Positions 6,764 through 15,100 of a DNA stretch of 64,000 bases are shown here, in pieces. Origin of the DNA: Flammeovirga sp. SJP92 (GTDB taxonomy: Bacteria > Bacteroidota > Bacteroidia > Cytophagales > Flammeovirgaceae). Within the stretch, counting starts at the first letter, position 1, and each line of letters begins with the position of its first letter. The notes under the pieces were generated by a model. That model did not search any database. It worked only from the letters and a program-made list of their open reading frames with translations, and was not told the DNA's origin. Where the stretch lies: NCBI RefSeq assembly GCF_001583495.1, contig NZ_LQAQ01000120.1:1-64000 (forward strand), written 5' to 3'. A program made the translations under genes and the position numbers.

Positions 6764-8380
6764 ATGAGACATTTTTTTGTATTACTACCGTTATTATTCT
6801 GGCTTCATACCGAAGCATTTTCCAAAAAACTACCCACCAAAGTCAGCGGATATATATTCGAAGACATCAATCAAAATGGCGTACTAGACAAAGGCGAACC
6901 GCTCGTAAAAGGAGTGGCGGTATCGAATGGTTTAGAAGTAGTGTTGACCAACGAGAAAGGTTTTTATGAATTACCTCTTCAACCGAAACAAACCATTTTT
7001 GTAAGTAAACCAAGCGGTTATGAATTAAGAAAGAACAGCTATCATACCATGGCCGATTTTTTACATTTCTACCCTGAACCCACTGCCGAATCGTATGCAC
7101 CAACCGTAGCACAAAATGCGGAAGTACCTGAGCAATTGAATTTCCCTTTAAGAAAAATTGAAGAATCTAAGGCTTTTACAATGGCAATGCTTGGTGATAT
7201 TCAGGCACGCTATCAGCATCAAGTCAATTATGCTCATGAAGTAGCGGAGGAATTATATCAATATCCTAATTTGAAAGGTGCAGTAATGTTAGGGGATATG
7301 GGTGATGATAATGCCATGATTTTTCCAGCTCTAAATGAGCTTTTTAAACAATTTACAACCACTGTTTATCCGGTGGCAGGGAACCATGATAGAAACTATG
7401 ATATTGAAGATTTGACAGAAGACTTTAGTGGCTTCAAAAAATACTATGGACCAGATCAGTATTCTTTTAATATTGGTGATGTGCACTTTATCGCCATCAA
7501 TAATGTAACGACAATCAAAGGCATTCAATACAAAGATTTTATTCCTAAAAACAGAATGGAATGGATCAAAAATGATTTAGCTACAGTGCCAAAAGAAAAA
7601 CTAATCGTCTTTTTACAGCATATTCCATTAGGACATATGATGCAGGAAAGTAGAGATGAACTGATGGAAGTGATTAAAGATTTCCCTCATGTAAAATCGT
7701 TTTCAGGGCATCTTCATTCTATGACTCATTTGTATTTACCTTATGGCGATAATAAAGTCCTACACGATGTAGTAACAGGTGCAGTCTGTGGATTATGGTG
7801 GGGTGGAGAGTTAGATCTTGATGGTATTCCGAATGGCGTAATGGGATGTGGCTCTCCAAAAGGGTATTACTTAGCTCATTTTAACGGTAATAAAGTCAAT
7901 ATGGAGTATAAAGCATCGGGTAAACCAAAAGAAAAGCAAATGAAGATTTGGGTGTATCAACCATTAAATGCGAAGAAAGATCCAACGATACATATTCCAG
8001 AGGGATTGACAGAAAACAACTTCTTAGCGAATATTTGGGCAGGTTCGATTCATACAGAAGCTTATGCTCAGATAGACGGTGGGGAATGGCAAAAATTGGA
8101 GCGAAGAGATAAAATAGTAGATCCAACAGCGAGAAGAATTTATTTAAGAGATTCATTAAAAATATCCAATCAAAAATCTCATCTTGGACCTGGCTACCCG
8201 AAGAATATACCTTCACATATTTGGGTAGGGGAATTTCCTGAAGATTTTAAAGATGGCAGTCATATTATCAAAGTGAAAGCGGTTGATCCTTCAGGAATGG
8301 AATTTAAAGGTCATCGTATTTTTACGAAAGGTAATTTTGATGGTGATTATGAAGAAGTGGATTGGTATAATATCCATTAA
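6764..8380 (+). CDS. Secreted calcineurin-like phosphoesterase (MetallophosN-Metallophos-MetallophosC)
   Basis: 538 residues. A signal peptide (MRHFFVLLPLLFWLHTEAFS) precedes an N-terminal beta domain with DINQNGVLDKGE (34-45), resembling a calcium loop or SdrD-B repeat. The metallophosphoesterase core follows: LGDIQ (D145), GDMGDD (about 178-183), GNHD (206-209), LQHIP (about 284-288) and GHLHS (about 315-319), which covers the dinuclear metal ligands. The last 160 residues form a beta-rich C-terminal domain. This three-part architecture is common in Bacteroidota; physiological substrates are mostly unknown, and a phosphodiester or phosphomonoester outside the cytoplasm is likely. It stands alone before a palindrome and is not obviously in an operon. 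Confidence 0.88.
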   Translation: MRHFFVLLPLLFWLHTEAFSKKLPTKVSGYIFEDINQNGVLDKGEPLVKGVAVSNGLEVVLTNEKGFYELPLQPKQTIFVSKPSGYELRKNSYHTMADFLHFYPEPTAESYAPTVAQNAEVPEQLNFPLRKIEESKAFTMAMLGDIQARYQHQVNYAHEVAEELYQYPNLKGAVMLGDMGDDNAMIFPALNELFKQFTTTVYPVAGNHDRNYDIEDLTEDFSGFKKYYGPDQYSFNIGDVHFIAINNVTTIKGIQYKDFIPKNRMEWIKNDLATVPKEKLIVFLQHIPLGHMMQESRDELMEVIKDFPHVKSFSGHLHSMTHLYLPYGDNKVLHDVVTGAVCGLWWGGELDLDGIPNGVMGCGSPKGYYLAHFNGNKVNMEYKASGKPKEKQMKIWVYQPLNAKKDPTIHIPEGLTENNFLANIWAGSIHTEAYAQIDGGEWQKLERRDKIVDPTARRIYLRDSLKISNQKSHLGPGYPKNIPSHIWVGEFPEDFKDGSHIIKVKAVDPSGMEFKGHRIFTKGNFDGDYEEVDWYNIH

Positions 8381-8387
8381 TCTTTAT

Positions 8388-8419
8388 CCTCAGCCCACGA
8401 TTTAAATCGTGGACTGAGG
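8388..8419. repeat. 32-bp palindrome between convergent genes (terminator/REP-like)
   Basis: Sixteen-base arms meet at ATTTAAAT with one mismatch (CCTCAGcCCACGAT against ATCGTGGaCTGAGG). It sits between the stop codons of two convergent genes (8380 and 8473), so it may serve as a two-way terminator. In minus-strand RNA the mismatch becomes a U-G pair. The CCCACGA core is shared with 10284-10325. Confidence 0.7.
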
Positions 8420-8472
8420 ATGTGTTCGTAATGCTTTGTGGCTCACGGGAACCATAAAAACACCAGTTCTTA

Positions 8473-8763
8473 TTATTCAAAATAAAGCTTGAATGCGAGT
8501 TCATATAAAATATAAGCTCCAACAACACTAGCTATCAAATTAAACATCAATAACCCTAAACTTTCAGAATTCTTACCTCGAAACCCATGATAAGCAGAAA
8601 TAAGGCATAGATTGAAAGTCAAAAAAATGGGTAATGCAAGTAAACCATAACCCCAAGGTCCACCTCTTGCAATGATAATTTTCAGTGTCATTGGAATATA
8701 ATAAAGATTTAGAAGTAAGATTAAAACCGATGTCCCTTTGTTTGCTTTAGATATGAAGTTCAT
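8473..8763 (-). CDS. Small membrane protein, unknown function
   Basis: 96 residues from the ATG at 8763 (MNFISKANKG); an upstream in-frame ATG at 8814 would add 17 residues with no extra feature. Three hydrophobic segments are visible: VLILLLNLYYIPMTLKIII, GLLALPIFLTFNLCLISA and SLGLLMFNLIASVVGAYILY. No family is recognised. It is convergent with the phosphoesterase and divergent from the P450. It could be a genuine small inner-membrane protein; no link to its neighbours can be shown. Confidence 0.55.
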   Translation of the reverse strand: MNFISKANKGTSVLILLLNLYYIPMTLKIIIARGGPWGYGLLALPIFLTFNLCLISAYHGFRGKNSESLGLLMFNLIASVVGAYILYELAFKLYFE

Positions 8764-9102
8764 GATGCTACTGTTTAGTTGAATGTAATAAAGCTGATAC
8801 ATCTCAAATTTCAAAAAGCAACCCCTTTATTTCTGTTTTTTACCTCTAAAAATCACTTTTTAATTTAAATAAGATAAAATACATAACTAATTAACGAAAA
8901 AACAGAAAGATTTGCCCTTTTCAACTCCATTACTTTGTGGTATCACTCAAGCATTAGAAATCATAACTCAATGAAAGTACCAAGACAAAAGTAAACGAAA
9001 ATTACCCATTTACTTCTGCCTTTGTACCTATAACTTCTAAATTAAAATAGGTAAGATAAGTGCTCTTATGCTTGATTTTTTTACACTCAAACAGCACAAG
9101 GT
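8764..9102. other. Divergent upstream region of the P450 operon
   Basis: About 340 bases without a gene. It contains the TTTTACACT motif at 9079-9087 and two T-rich stretches ending in CTTTGT (8933-8938 and 9020-9025). These loosely resemble the Bacteroidota -7 box (TAnnTTTG) but do not match it, so I do not call a promoter. Confidence 0.45.
9079..9087 (+). promoter_or_regulatory. TTTTACACT motif 15 bp before the P450 start
   Basis: A run of seven T leads into ACACT, with the ATG of the P450 at 9103. The nonamer is shared with the upstream regions of the ADH and several PUL genes. Confidence 0.35.
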
Positions 9103-10281
9103 ATGGAACACTTGAAAGAAGATAAGAAAACCAAACTAAGCGAATTCCCAGATCCATTTGAGCAAGCAAGAATCGAAAAAGGATACGGTGAAATTGATGA
9201 TCAGAATGATCCTGTCACAATGTTATTACGTCTGAAGGATGTTCGTAAGACAGCACATAACTGGAAAACGTTTATTTCTGGTGCTGAGCCAGGACGTATT
9301 GTTGTGCCTTCAGAAGTTCATATTAGAGATATCCGTCAGATTCCATTCGAGGTGGATCCACCAGAGCATAAATCATATAGAGATTTGGTAGAGCCTTGGT
9401 TCAAGAGACCTTTAGGTGAGGAATACCAAAAAGAATTAAAGACGATCATTGATGAGTTGATTGATGAAGCGTTGACGAAGGAACAGTTTGAGGTAGTAGA
9501 AGACTTTTCATTGAAGCTTCAATCACGAGCATTGACTACTTTATTGAATGTCCCTTACAAAGAATCTGAAATTTGGATTGATTGGGGCGTTCACGTTTTC
9601 CGTTCTGAAGAAACTTCCTTGGATGGCAGTAAGGCCAATATTCTTTTTGATTATCTGGATGAAAAAATTGAGGAAGCGAGCAAGAATCCAGGTGATGACC
9701 TTTACTCATTATTACTTTCTGCTGAAGTAGATGGTAAAAAGATGACAAAGGAAGAGGTGAAAGGTGTGATGATCTTAACGTTTGCAGGTGGTAGAGACAC
9801 AGTAATTAATGCAGTGACAAACTCAATTGCCTACTTTGCAGAGCATCCAAATTCTTTAAAAAGAATCGCTCAAGAACCAGAAATTACGGGTAGAGCAGTA
9901 GAAGAATTAGTGCGTTATTTCGCACCGTTAACTCACATGGGAAGAGTAGTGACGGAAGATACTCAAGTGTGTGAGCATGCCATCAAAAACGATTCTAGAG
10001 TTTCATTATGCTGGGCTTCTGCAAATAGAGATTCTGCCGCATTTGAAAATCCGAATGAAGTAGTTTTAGACCGTAAAGTAAACCCTCATGTCAGCTTTGG
10101 TTTCAGTACGCATAATTGTCTAGGAGCAACACATGCTCGTCAGATTTTGAAGATTTTATTGACTTCTTTAGCAGAAAAAGTGACTGCTATTGATATCAAA
10201 GAAGCGAAAGAAAATATAGAAGAGTGGGGAGAGTTTGACCGTAAAGTAGGATTCAAAAATATTACAGTAAGTTTTAATTAA
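9103..10281 (+). CDS. Cytochrome P450, probable 6-O-methyl-D-galactose demethylase
   Basis: A 392-residue soluble bacterial P450. The I-helix motif is AGGRDT (228-233), the K-helix ExxR is E268-L-V-R271, and the heme loop is FGFSTHNCLG with thiolate ligand C339. A ferredoxin and a ferredoxin reductase follow in the same direction, so this is a full class I three-component system. The same trio next to red-algal polysaccharide genes in Zobellia and Formosa was shown to oxidatively demethylate 6-O-methyl-D-galactose, giving galactose and formaldehyde (Reisky et al. 2018). Substrate here is inferred from this context and from the formaldehyde-type genes nearby. FGFS replaces the usual FGxG of the heme loop. 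Confidence 0.88.
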   Translation: MEHLKEDKKTKLSEFPDPFEQARIEKGYGEIDDQNDPVTMLLRLKDVRKTAHNWKTFISGAEPGRIVVPSEVHIRDIRQIPFEVDPPEHKSYRDLVEPWFKRPLGEEYQKELKTIIDELIDEALTKEQFEVVEDFSLKLQSRALTTLLNVPYKESEIWIDWGVHVFRSEETSLDGSKANILFDYLDEKIEEASKNPGDDLYSLLLSAEVDGKKMTKEEVKGVMILTFAGGRDTVINAVTNSIAYFAEHPNSLKRIAQEPEITGRAVEELVRYFAPLTHMGRVVTEDTQVCEHAIKNDSRVSLCWASANRDSAAFENPNEVVLDRKVNPHVSFGFSTHNCLGATHARQILKILLTSLAEKVTAIDIKEAKENIEEWGEFDRKVGFKNITVSFN

Positions 10282-10283
10282 TC

Positions 10284-10325
10284 CTCATTTCTGGCCCACG
10301 ACTTAAGTCGTGGGCCAGAAATGAG
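10284..10325. repeat. 42-bp perfect palindrome between P450 and ferredoxin genes
   Basis: Two 21-base arms, CTCATTTCTGGCCCACGACTT and its exact complement, with no spacer. It begins 3 bases after the P450 stop. As RNA it would form a strong stem, and the CCCACGACTTAAGTCGTGGG core matches the REP-like elements elsewhere. No T-run follows, so simple termination is unlikely; mRNA stabilisation or partial attenuation fits better. Confidence 0.9.
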
Positions 10326-10350
10326 ACATCCAATATAACACTAATAAAAA

Positions 10351-10659
10351 ATGGCTAAAATAACATTTATAACAAAGGATCAGGAGTCCATTGTAGTAGA
10401 AGGAACTTCGGGTTCAGTGATGGAGTTGGCAGTACAGGCCAACGTGAAAGGAATCGATGGAGATTGTGGTGGAGTGTGTTCGTGTGCAACGTGCCATGTA
10501 CAAGTAGATCCGGCTTCTGCAGATAAGTTAGGGGAGGCAAGTGAGATTGAGCAGGATATGCTGGAACTTGATGACGATGCAAATGAGTATAGCCGTTTGT
10601 GCTGTCAGTTGCAAGTGACAGAAGCATTGGATGGTGTGGTGCTTAATGTTGTGAAGTAA
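10351..10659 (+). CDS. [2Fe-2S] ferredoxin, putidaredoxin/adrenodoxin type
   Basis: 102 residues. Cluster ligands C39, C45, C48 and C85 fit the C-x5-C-x2-C-x36-C pattern (GDCGGVCSCATCHV and RLCCQLQV). Residues C43 and C84 are additional. The protein would carry electrons from the reductase encoded next to the P450. The stop codon TAA is followed at once by the ATG of the reductase, so the two are almost certainly cotranslated. Confidence 0.95.
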   Translation: MAKITFITKDQESIVVEGTSGSVMELAVQANVKGIDGDCGGVCSCATCHVQVDPASADKLGEASEIEQDMLELDDDANEYSRLCCQLQVTEALDGVVLNVVK

Positions 10660-11910
10660 ATGGGTAATAATAAATGCTGTGTAATCATTGGAGGAAGTCA
10701 CGGAGGTGTGAATGTGGCTTTCTCCTTGAGGAAAGAAGGATGGGAAGGAAGGATTGTGGTGATTGATAAAGATCCTAACCTTCCTTATCAAAGACCGCCA
10801 CTTTCTAAGACCTATCTTACGGTGAAAGATGAAAGCGGGTATATTCCACTTAAAGGCGAGCAAAGCTACCTTAACGAAGAGATTGAGTTGCTCTTAGAGC
10901 AGGAAGTGGTGGATGTGGATAAAAAAACGCAGTCTGTAGAACTTCAGAATGGTGATGTGATTGCTTATGATTTTCTAGTACTTGCTACAGGTGCGTCACC
11001 AATCATCCCTCCAATCAAAGGAATTGATACGGCTCAGCATCTTTTTGTGATGCGTAATATCCAAGATGTGAAAGGGATACAATCAGCATTGGAGAGTGGT
11101 GTTCAGAAAGTTGCAATTATTGGCGGTGGATATATTGGGTTAGAGACGGCTTCTTCTTTAAAAAAACTAGGGTTAGAAGTGACTGTTTTTGAAAGAGAAG
11201 AAAAGCTATTGCCTAAGGTGAATGCCGATGAACTATCAGCATTTTTATTGGATTTACACCAAAAAAATGGGGTACAGATTCAGTTGAAATCTAGTGTGTC
11301 AGCAATTACAACAGAAGGTGGTGTTCAAACCATTGTCACAGATAAAGGGACATCTTTTGAATGCGATATGATTATAATGGGAGTTGGCGTTTATGTCAAT
11401 CAAACCATCAGTGATCAATTAGCTTTGAAATACAATAATGGAATTGCAGTCAACGAATACTGTCAAACGTCAGAGGCTAACGTTTATGCAGTAGGTGACT
11501 GCAATACACATTATAATGCTATCTATGGTCAAGCAATCCGTTTGGAATCGGTACAAAATGCGGTTGATCAGGCAAAAATTGTTGCCAAATCCATTACAGG
11601 AAACCCAGAGAAGTACAACAGCTTACCTTGGTTCTGGTCAGATCAGTATGATGTAAAACTTCAGATCGCAGGTTTAACGATTGATGCTGACAATCATATT
11701 ATAAGAAAAGAAGAAGAGAATAAATGGTCGATTTGGTTTTTTAAAGGAGATCAAATACGCTCTGTCTACGCTATCAATAATGCAAAGGCTTATGTGGTAG
11801 GTATGAAAATGATCCAGCAAAATGCTAAGCTGGACAAACAGAAAGTGATAAATCCAGAGGAAAAATTGGCACCAAAAAATATTCTACTTCAAACAGAAAT
11901 TAATGCATAG
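10660..11910 (+). CDS. NAD(P)H:ferredoxin reductase, putidaredoxin reductase type
   Basis: 416 residues of the FAD/NAD-linked reductase fold. The FAD dinucleotide motif is IIGGSHGGVNVA (9-20, a variant of GxGxxG), the NAD(P) motif is IIGGGYIGLE (near 152-161), and the second FAD motif is VYAVGDC (about 276-282). E-R-E at the end of the second Rossmann strand (VTVFERE) favours NADH. The start abuts the ferredoxin stop. It completes the electron chain NADH to FAD to [2Fe-2S] to P450 heme. A terminator hairpin follows. Confidence 0.93.
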   Translation: MGNNKCCVIIGGSHGGVNVAFSLRKEGWEGRIVVIDKDPNLPYQRPPLSKTYLTVKDESGYIPLKGEQSYLNEEIELLLEQEVVDVDKKTQSVELQNGDVIAYDFLVLATGASPIIPPIKGIDTAQHLFVMRNIQDVKGIQSALESGVQKVAIIGGGYIGLETASSLKKLGLEVTVFEREEKLLPKVNADELSAFLLDLHQKNGVQIQLKSSVSAITTEGGVQTIVTDKGTSFECDMIIMGVGVYVNQTISDQLALKYNNGIAVNEYCQTSEANVYAVGDCNTHYNAIYGQAIRLESVQNAVDQAKIVAKSITGNPEKYNSLPWFWSDQYDVKLQIAGLTIDADNHIIRKEEENKWSIWFFKGDQIRSVYAINNAKAYVVGMKMIQQNAKLDKQKVINPEEKLAPKNILLQTEINA

Positions 11911-11957
11911 AGGCGGTCGTTAATCTATTTTATTTTACGTTTGATAAAAGTTTGTTT

Positions 11958-11990
11958 AAATCCCATGATCCATTTCATGGGATTTATTTT
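11958..11990 (+). terminator. Rho-independent terminator after the P450 operon
   Basis: 11-bp arms (AAATCCCATGA / TCATGGGATTT) around TCCATT, followed by ATTTTTTT. It stands 48 bases past the reductase stop. Its stem core resembles the REP-like CATGA family. Confidence 0.75.
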
Positions 11991-12074
11991 TTTACCTACT
12001 ACCTCATTTTAAGTGCCTTGTGGACTTAATATTAAGCATCATCATCATTAGTGCTTTGAAGCTCATCAGAAAAT

Positions 12075-12115
12075 TCCTGATTTCTAAAAACTACAAACAT
12101 GCTCTTAGTTTATAA
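12075..12115 (+). repeat. Dispersed short repeat, copy 2
   Basis: Repeats the blocks seen at 6126-6170 (TCCTGATTTCTAAAAAC, ACAAA, TAGTTTA) and includes AAACATGCTCTTA at 12095-12107. It overlaps the stop codon region of the caspase gene. Confidence 0.55.
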
Positions 12116-15100
12116 TGGATTAAGCTCCACAAAAATAAAATCGTTGGCGAGGTTCTCTGAACGGGAAGTAGGATGCTGTTTTCCTTCCGTCAGTTGGTCT
12201 ACTTTTTGGAATAGATATTCTTTCAATTCCCACATATTGATGGTTTGATCTCTGTTGATGTCCATTTCTTTGGATGTGATTCCAGATAAAAGAGAATAGG
12301 TGAAAACACCATTTTGCCAATTTTTATTTTCATAAGCAAATTCCAAACCGCTCGCACTTGAGAAAATAAAAGTACCATTTTGACGTCTTGTCTCTTGGAA
12401 AACTGCTTTGATTTTTGACAGATTGTCTTTGGTGTTTTTCCTGTTCAAAACCTTTAAACCTCTCGTATTTTGAGGGTGAAGACTCGAATCAGCAAAAGTA
12501 TACTGTTCATCGAACAGTTCTCCAGAGTGACAAGCATCAACAAACATTACCTTTTGTCGAGCTGGGCAGTTATTCACAACCTCTTCTAATGCTTCAAAAG
12601 AAAGTCCCTGTGCAGAAGGTTTGCTGAAGTCAATCGGGTAGCTTGATAAATAGAGTTTTTGATTTTCTAAAACACCGTGTCCTGCATAGAAGACATAAAC
12701 ATGATCATCTACTTTTGCCGTTTTTAAGATGGCTTCAACTTCGTTCACTACACTTGTGGTCACTTCTTGATTAGTAAACGTCTTGCTAATAATTTCCACT
12801 CCATCTTTTTTTATCACTTTTTCCAAAGTAGATGTAAAATCTAGAGCATCTTTATCGGCATATTTTAGATTATATAATTGGTTTTGATGCTTAGAAACGC
12901 CTAAAGCAATAAAATAATACTTAGGGGAATAGTTGTTTTTATTGGCATAAACGGTTTGTGATTTTCTTAGTGATTCATTATTCAAAGCATCCGTTACTGA
13001 GACTTCAATCAAGTTTTTCCCTTGGGATAGCTCAATTTCAATACTTCCATTCCAGTCCTTTTGATTGTTCAATTTTTTTCCTTCTCTACCAAAAACAGGA
13101 ACATTGTTCACCCAGATATTCAAATGGTTTAAAGTAGATGCAGAGGAAGCACGTAAAGAAAGCTTCAATCTGTCATTATCTACATTGTCAGGAAGTGAAG
13201 AGAGTTCAATTTTTGGTAAAGATATTTTAAAATCTGTCTCCTCAATACCTAACCACTTCATTCTTATTTGATGTAGTTCCTTATAGTAGTCTACCGTTTT
13301 TTGAGTAACAAAAGGGATTTTTTCCAACACTTTATCAGGACGGTTGAGTTGAATGTCAAATTGTTCAGAACTGTAAGGAATCTGGTCCACCATCACCGAA
13401 AAACTCTTATTCATATTGGGTGAAGTAAAGTAATACTTGTCTGGTGAGAACATCATAAAACCACTTTCTTCTCCTATGTACAAACTCCCTTTTTTAGTTA
13501 AACCGTTCTCCAATGTATAAAAAGCAATTTCCCCTGTGGGATATCCGAAAATAAAGTTTTTCTCATCAATTTTTTCAATAATGGAAGGAGGGTCACCAAT
13601 GAAATAATTTTCAATAACAGGTAGTTTATTAAACCTATTAGGTGTTCCAGTCAAGTCAATTTTTTGAATATAGTCTCTTCTCATTTTGTATAAATAATGG
13701 TCTTCTATTATGATTGGAGAGATTCCAAAGATGCCAGGAACTTGGTATTTAAAGAATAGACCATTGTACTTTACTACAACTTTTTCGAGGATAGAATATT
13801 GATTCTCCTTCAAGAAGTTTATTTCCTTTCTGTTGATATCATATATATAAAAATGTTCTTCATTCTTTTTGGTGAAAAATAAAGTGCTATCTTTTAATTG
13901 AAAGTTATAGAGAGGGTGCTCAAACCATTTAATAAATTCAGATTTATTATTTTTTAAATCGTATTGCCATAAAAAAACTTTATAATCTTTTTTGTTAAAA
14001 GATCCCATATTATCGTATCCAACGGCATAAATAGTTTGTGAATCTTCATGATATAAGATTTCTGAGAACCTTCTATTTTTTCCAAGACGAAATATTTCTC
14101 TTGTATTTCCTGTTACTAAGTCTTTTCTTTTTAAAGTTTGTGCAGGCCTTTCAATAAGAAAAATTTCATTATTTGAAATAAAATAATCTTCAAATTTTTC
14201 TCTAATTGGATAATCAGGCAAGACTTTAGAAGTTAATGTATCAATTGAGAATGTTTCATTTTTAAAATCAATTCTTCTAGCGTATCCACCACCCCCTAGA
14301 GTGACATATAAAGCGTTATTATGCCATTTTAACTCATGAACCCATTTTGTGACTGAGGTTTCGCTGGATGGTTTAAAGTTGTTCTGAAGCAATTTTGCAT
14401 CTAAATTCCAAACAGAAATTTCATTTTCAATCAGGTTATTTCGCCCCACAAACAGTTTATTATCTACTTGATATAAAGTTGTGACCTCAGAAATATTTCC
14501 TTTATCACTTAAAAAATATCCCAAATCAGTCTTATACCAATACCCATGCCTTGCTTGATGATGATGAAGATTTGCAGTAATTTCATTCGTTTTTAAATCT
14601 ATTAGGTCAAGACTTTTAAACGGAACATCTGTTTCTCTATATCCAATTTTATATCTTGAGTTTTGAAATATAATTTTAGGATGATCTCCCCAGCAGCATC
14701 CATCAACATTACTTTTTTTGATTCCTTGCAGATAAAATGACTCAAAGAAATTTATTCCCTTAAGATGTGATTCTAGGCTTGAAATCATATTCACCTTTTC
14801 TTGAGGTGGCATGACATAAGGTGTGTAGGTACTAATGATATCATTATTTATTTCCAGCTTATCATTTTCGGATGCTTTAAAATATTGTGGTGCAACCTCA
14901 AACCAAGTAATAGGTTTTTCGTTAATATTTTCTAGGCCTACATATTTTCCGTAACTCACCTGTTGATTTGTAGATAAGTCCCAGATACTTATTCCTTCAT
15001 TTTCATAAAAGCTAGCTAAAAGATTTTTCTCTTTATGGTAATCAAATCCAATGATATTTTTTTCTCCCCATTTTTTGATCGAAATGTCAAGCTGACTTTC

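Noticed and set aside
8933-9025. Bacteroidota -7/-33 promoter before the P450
   Set aside because: CTTTGT stretches only loosely resemble TAnnTTTG, and no well-placed TTTG -33 box was evident.
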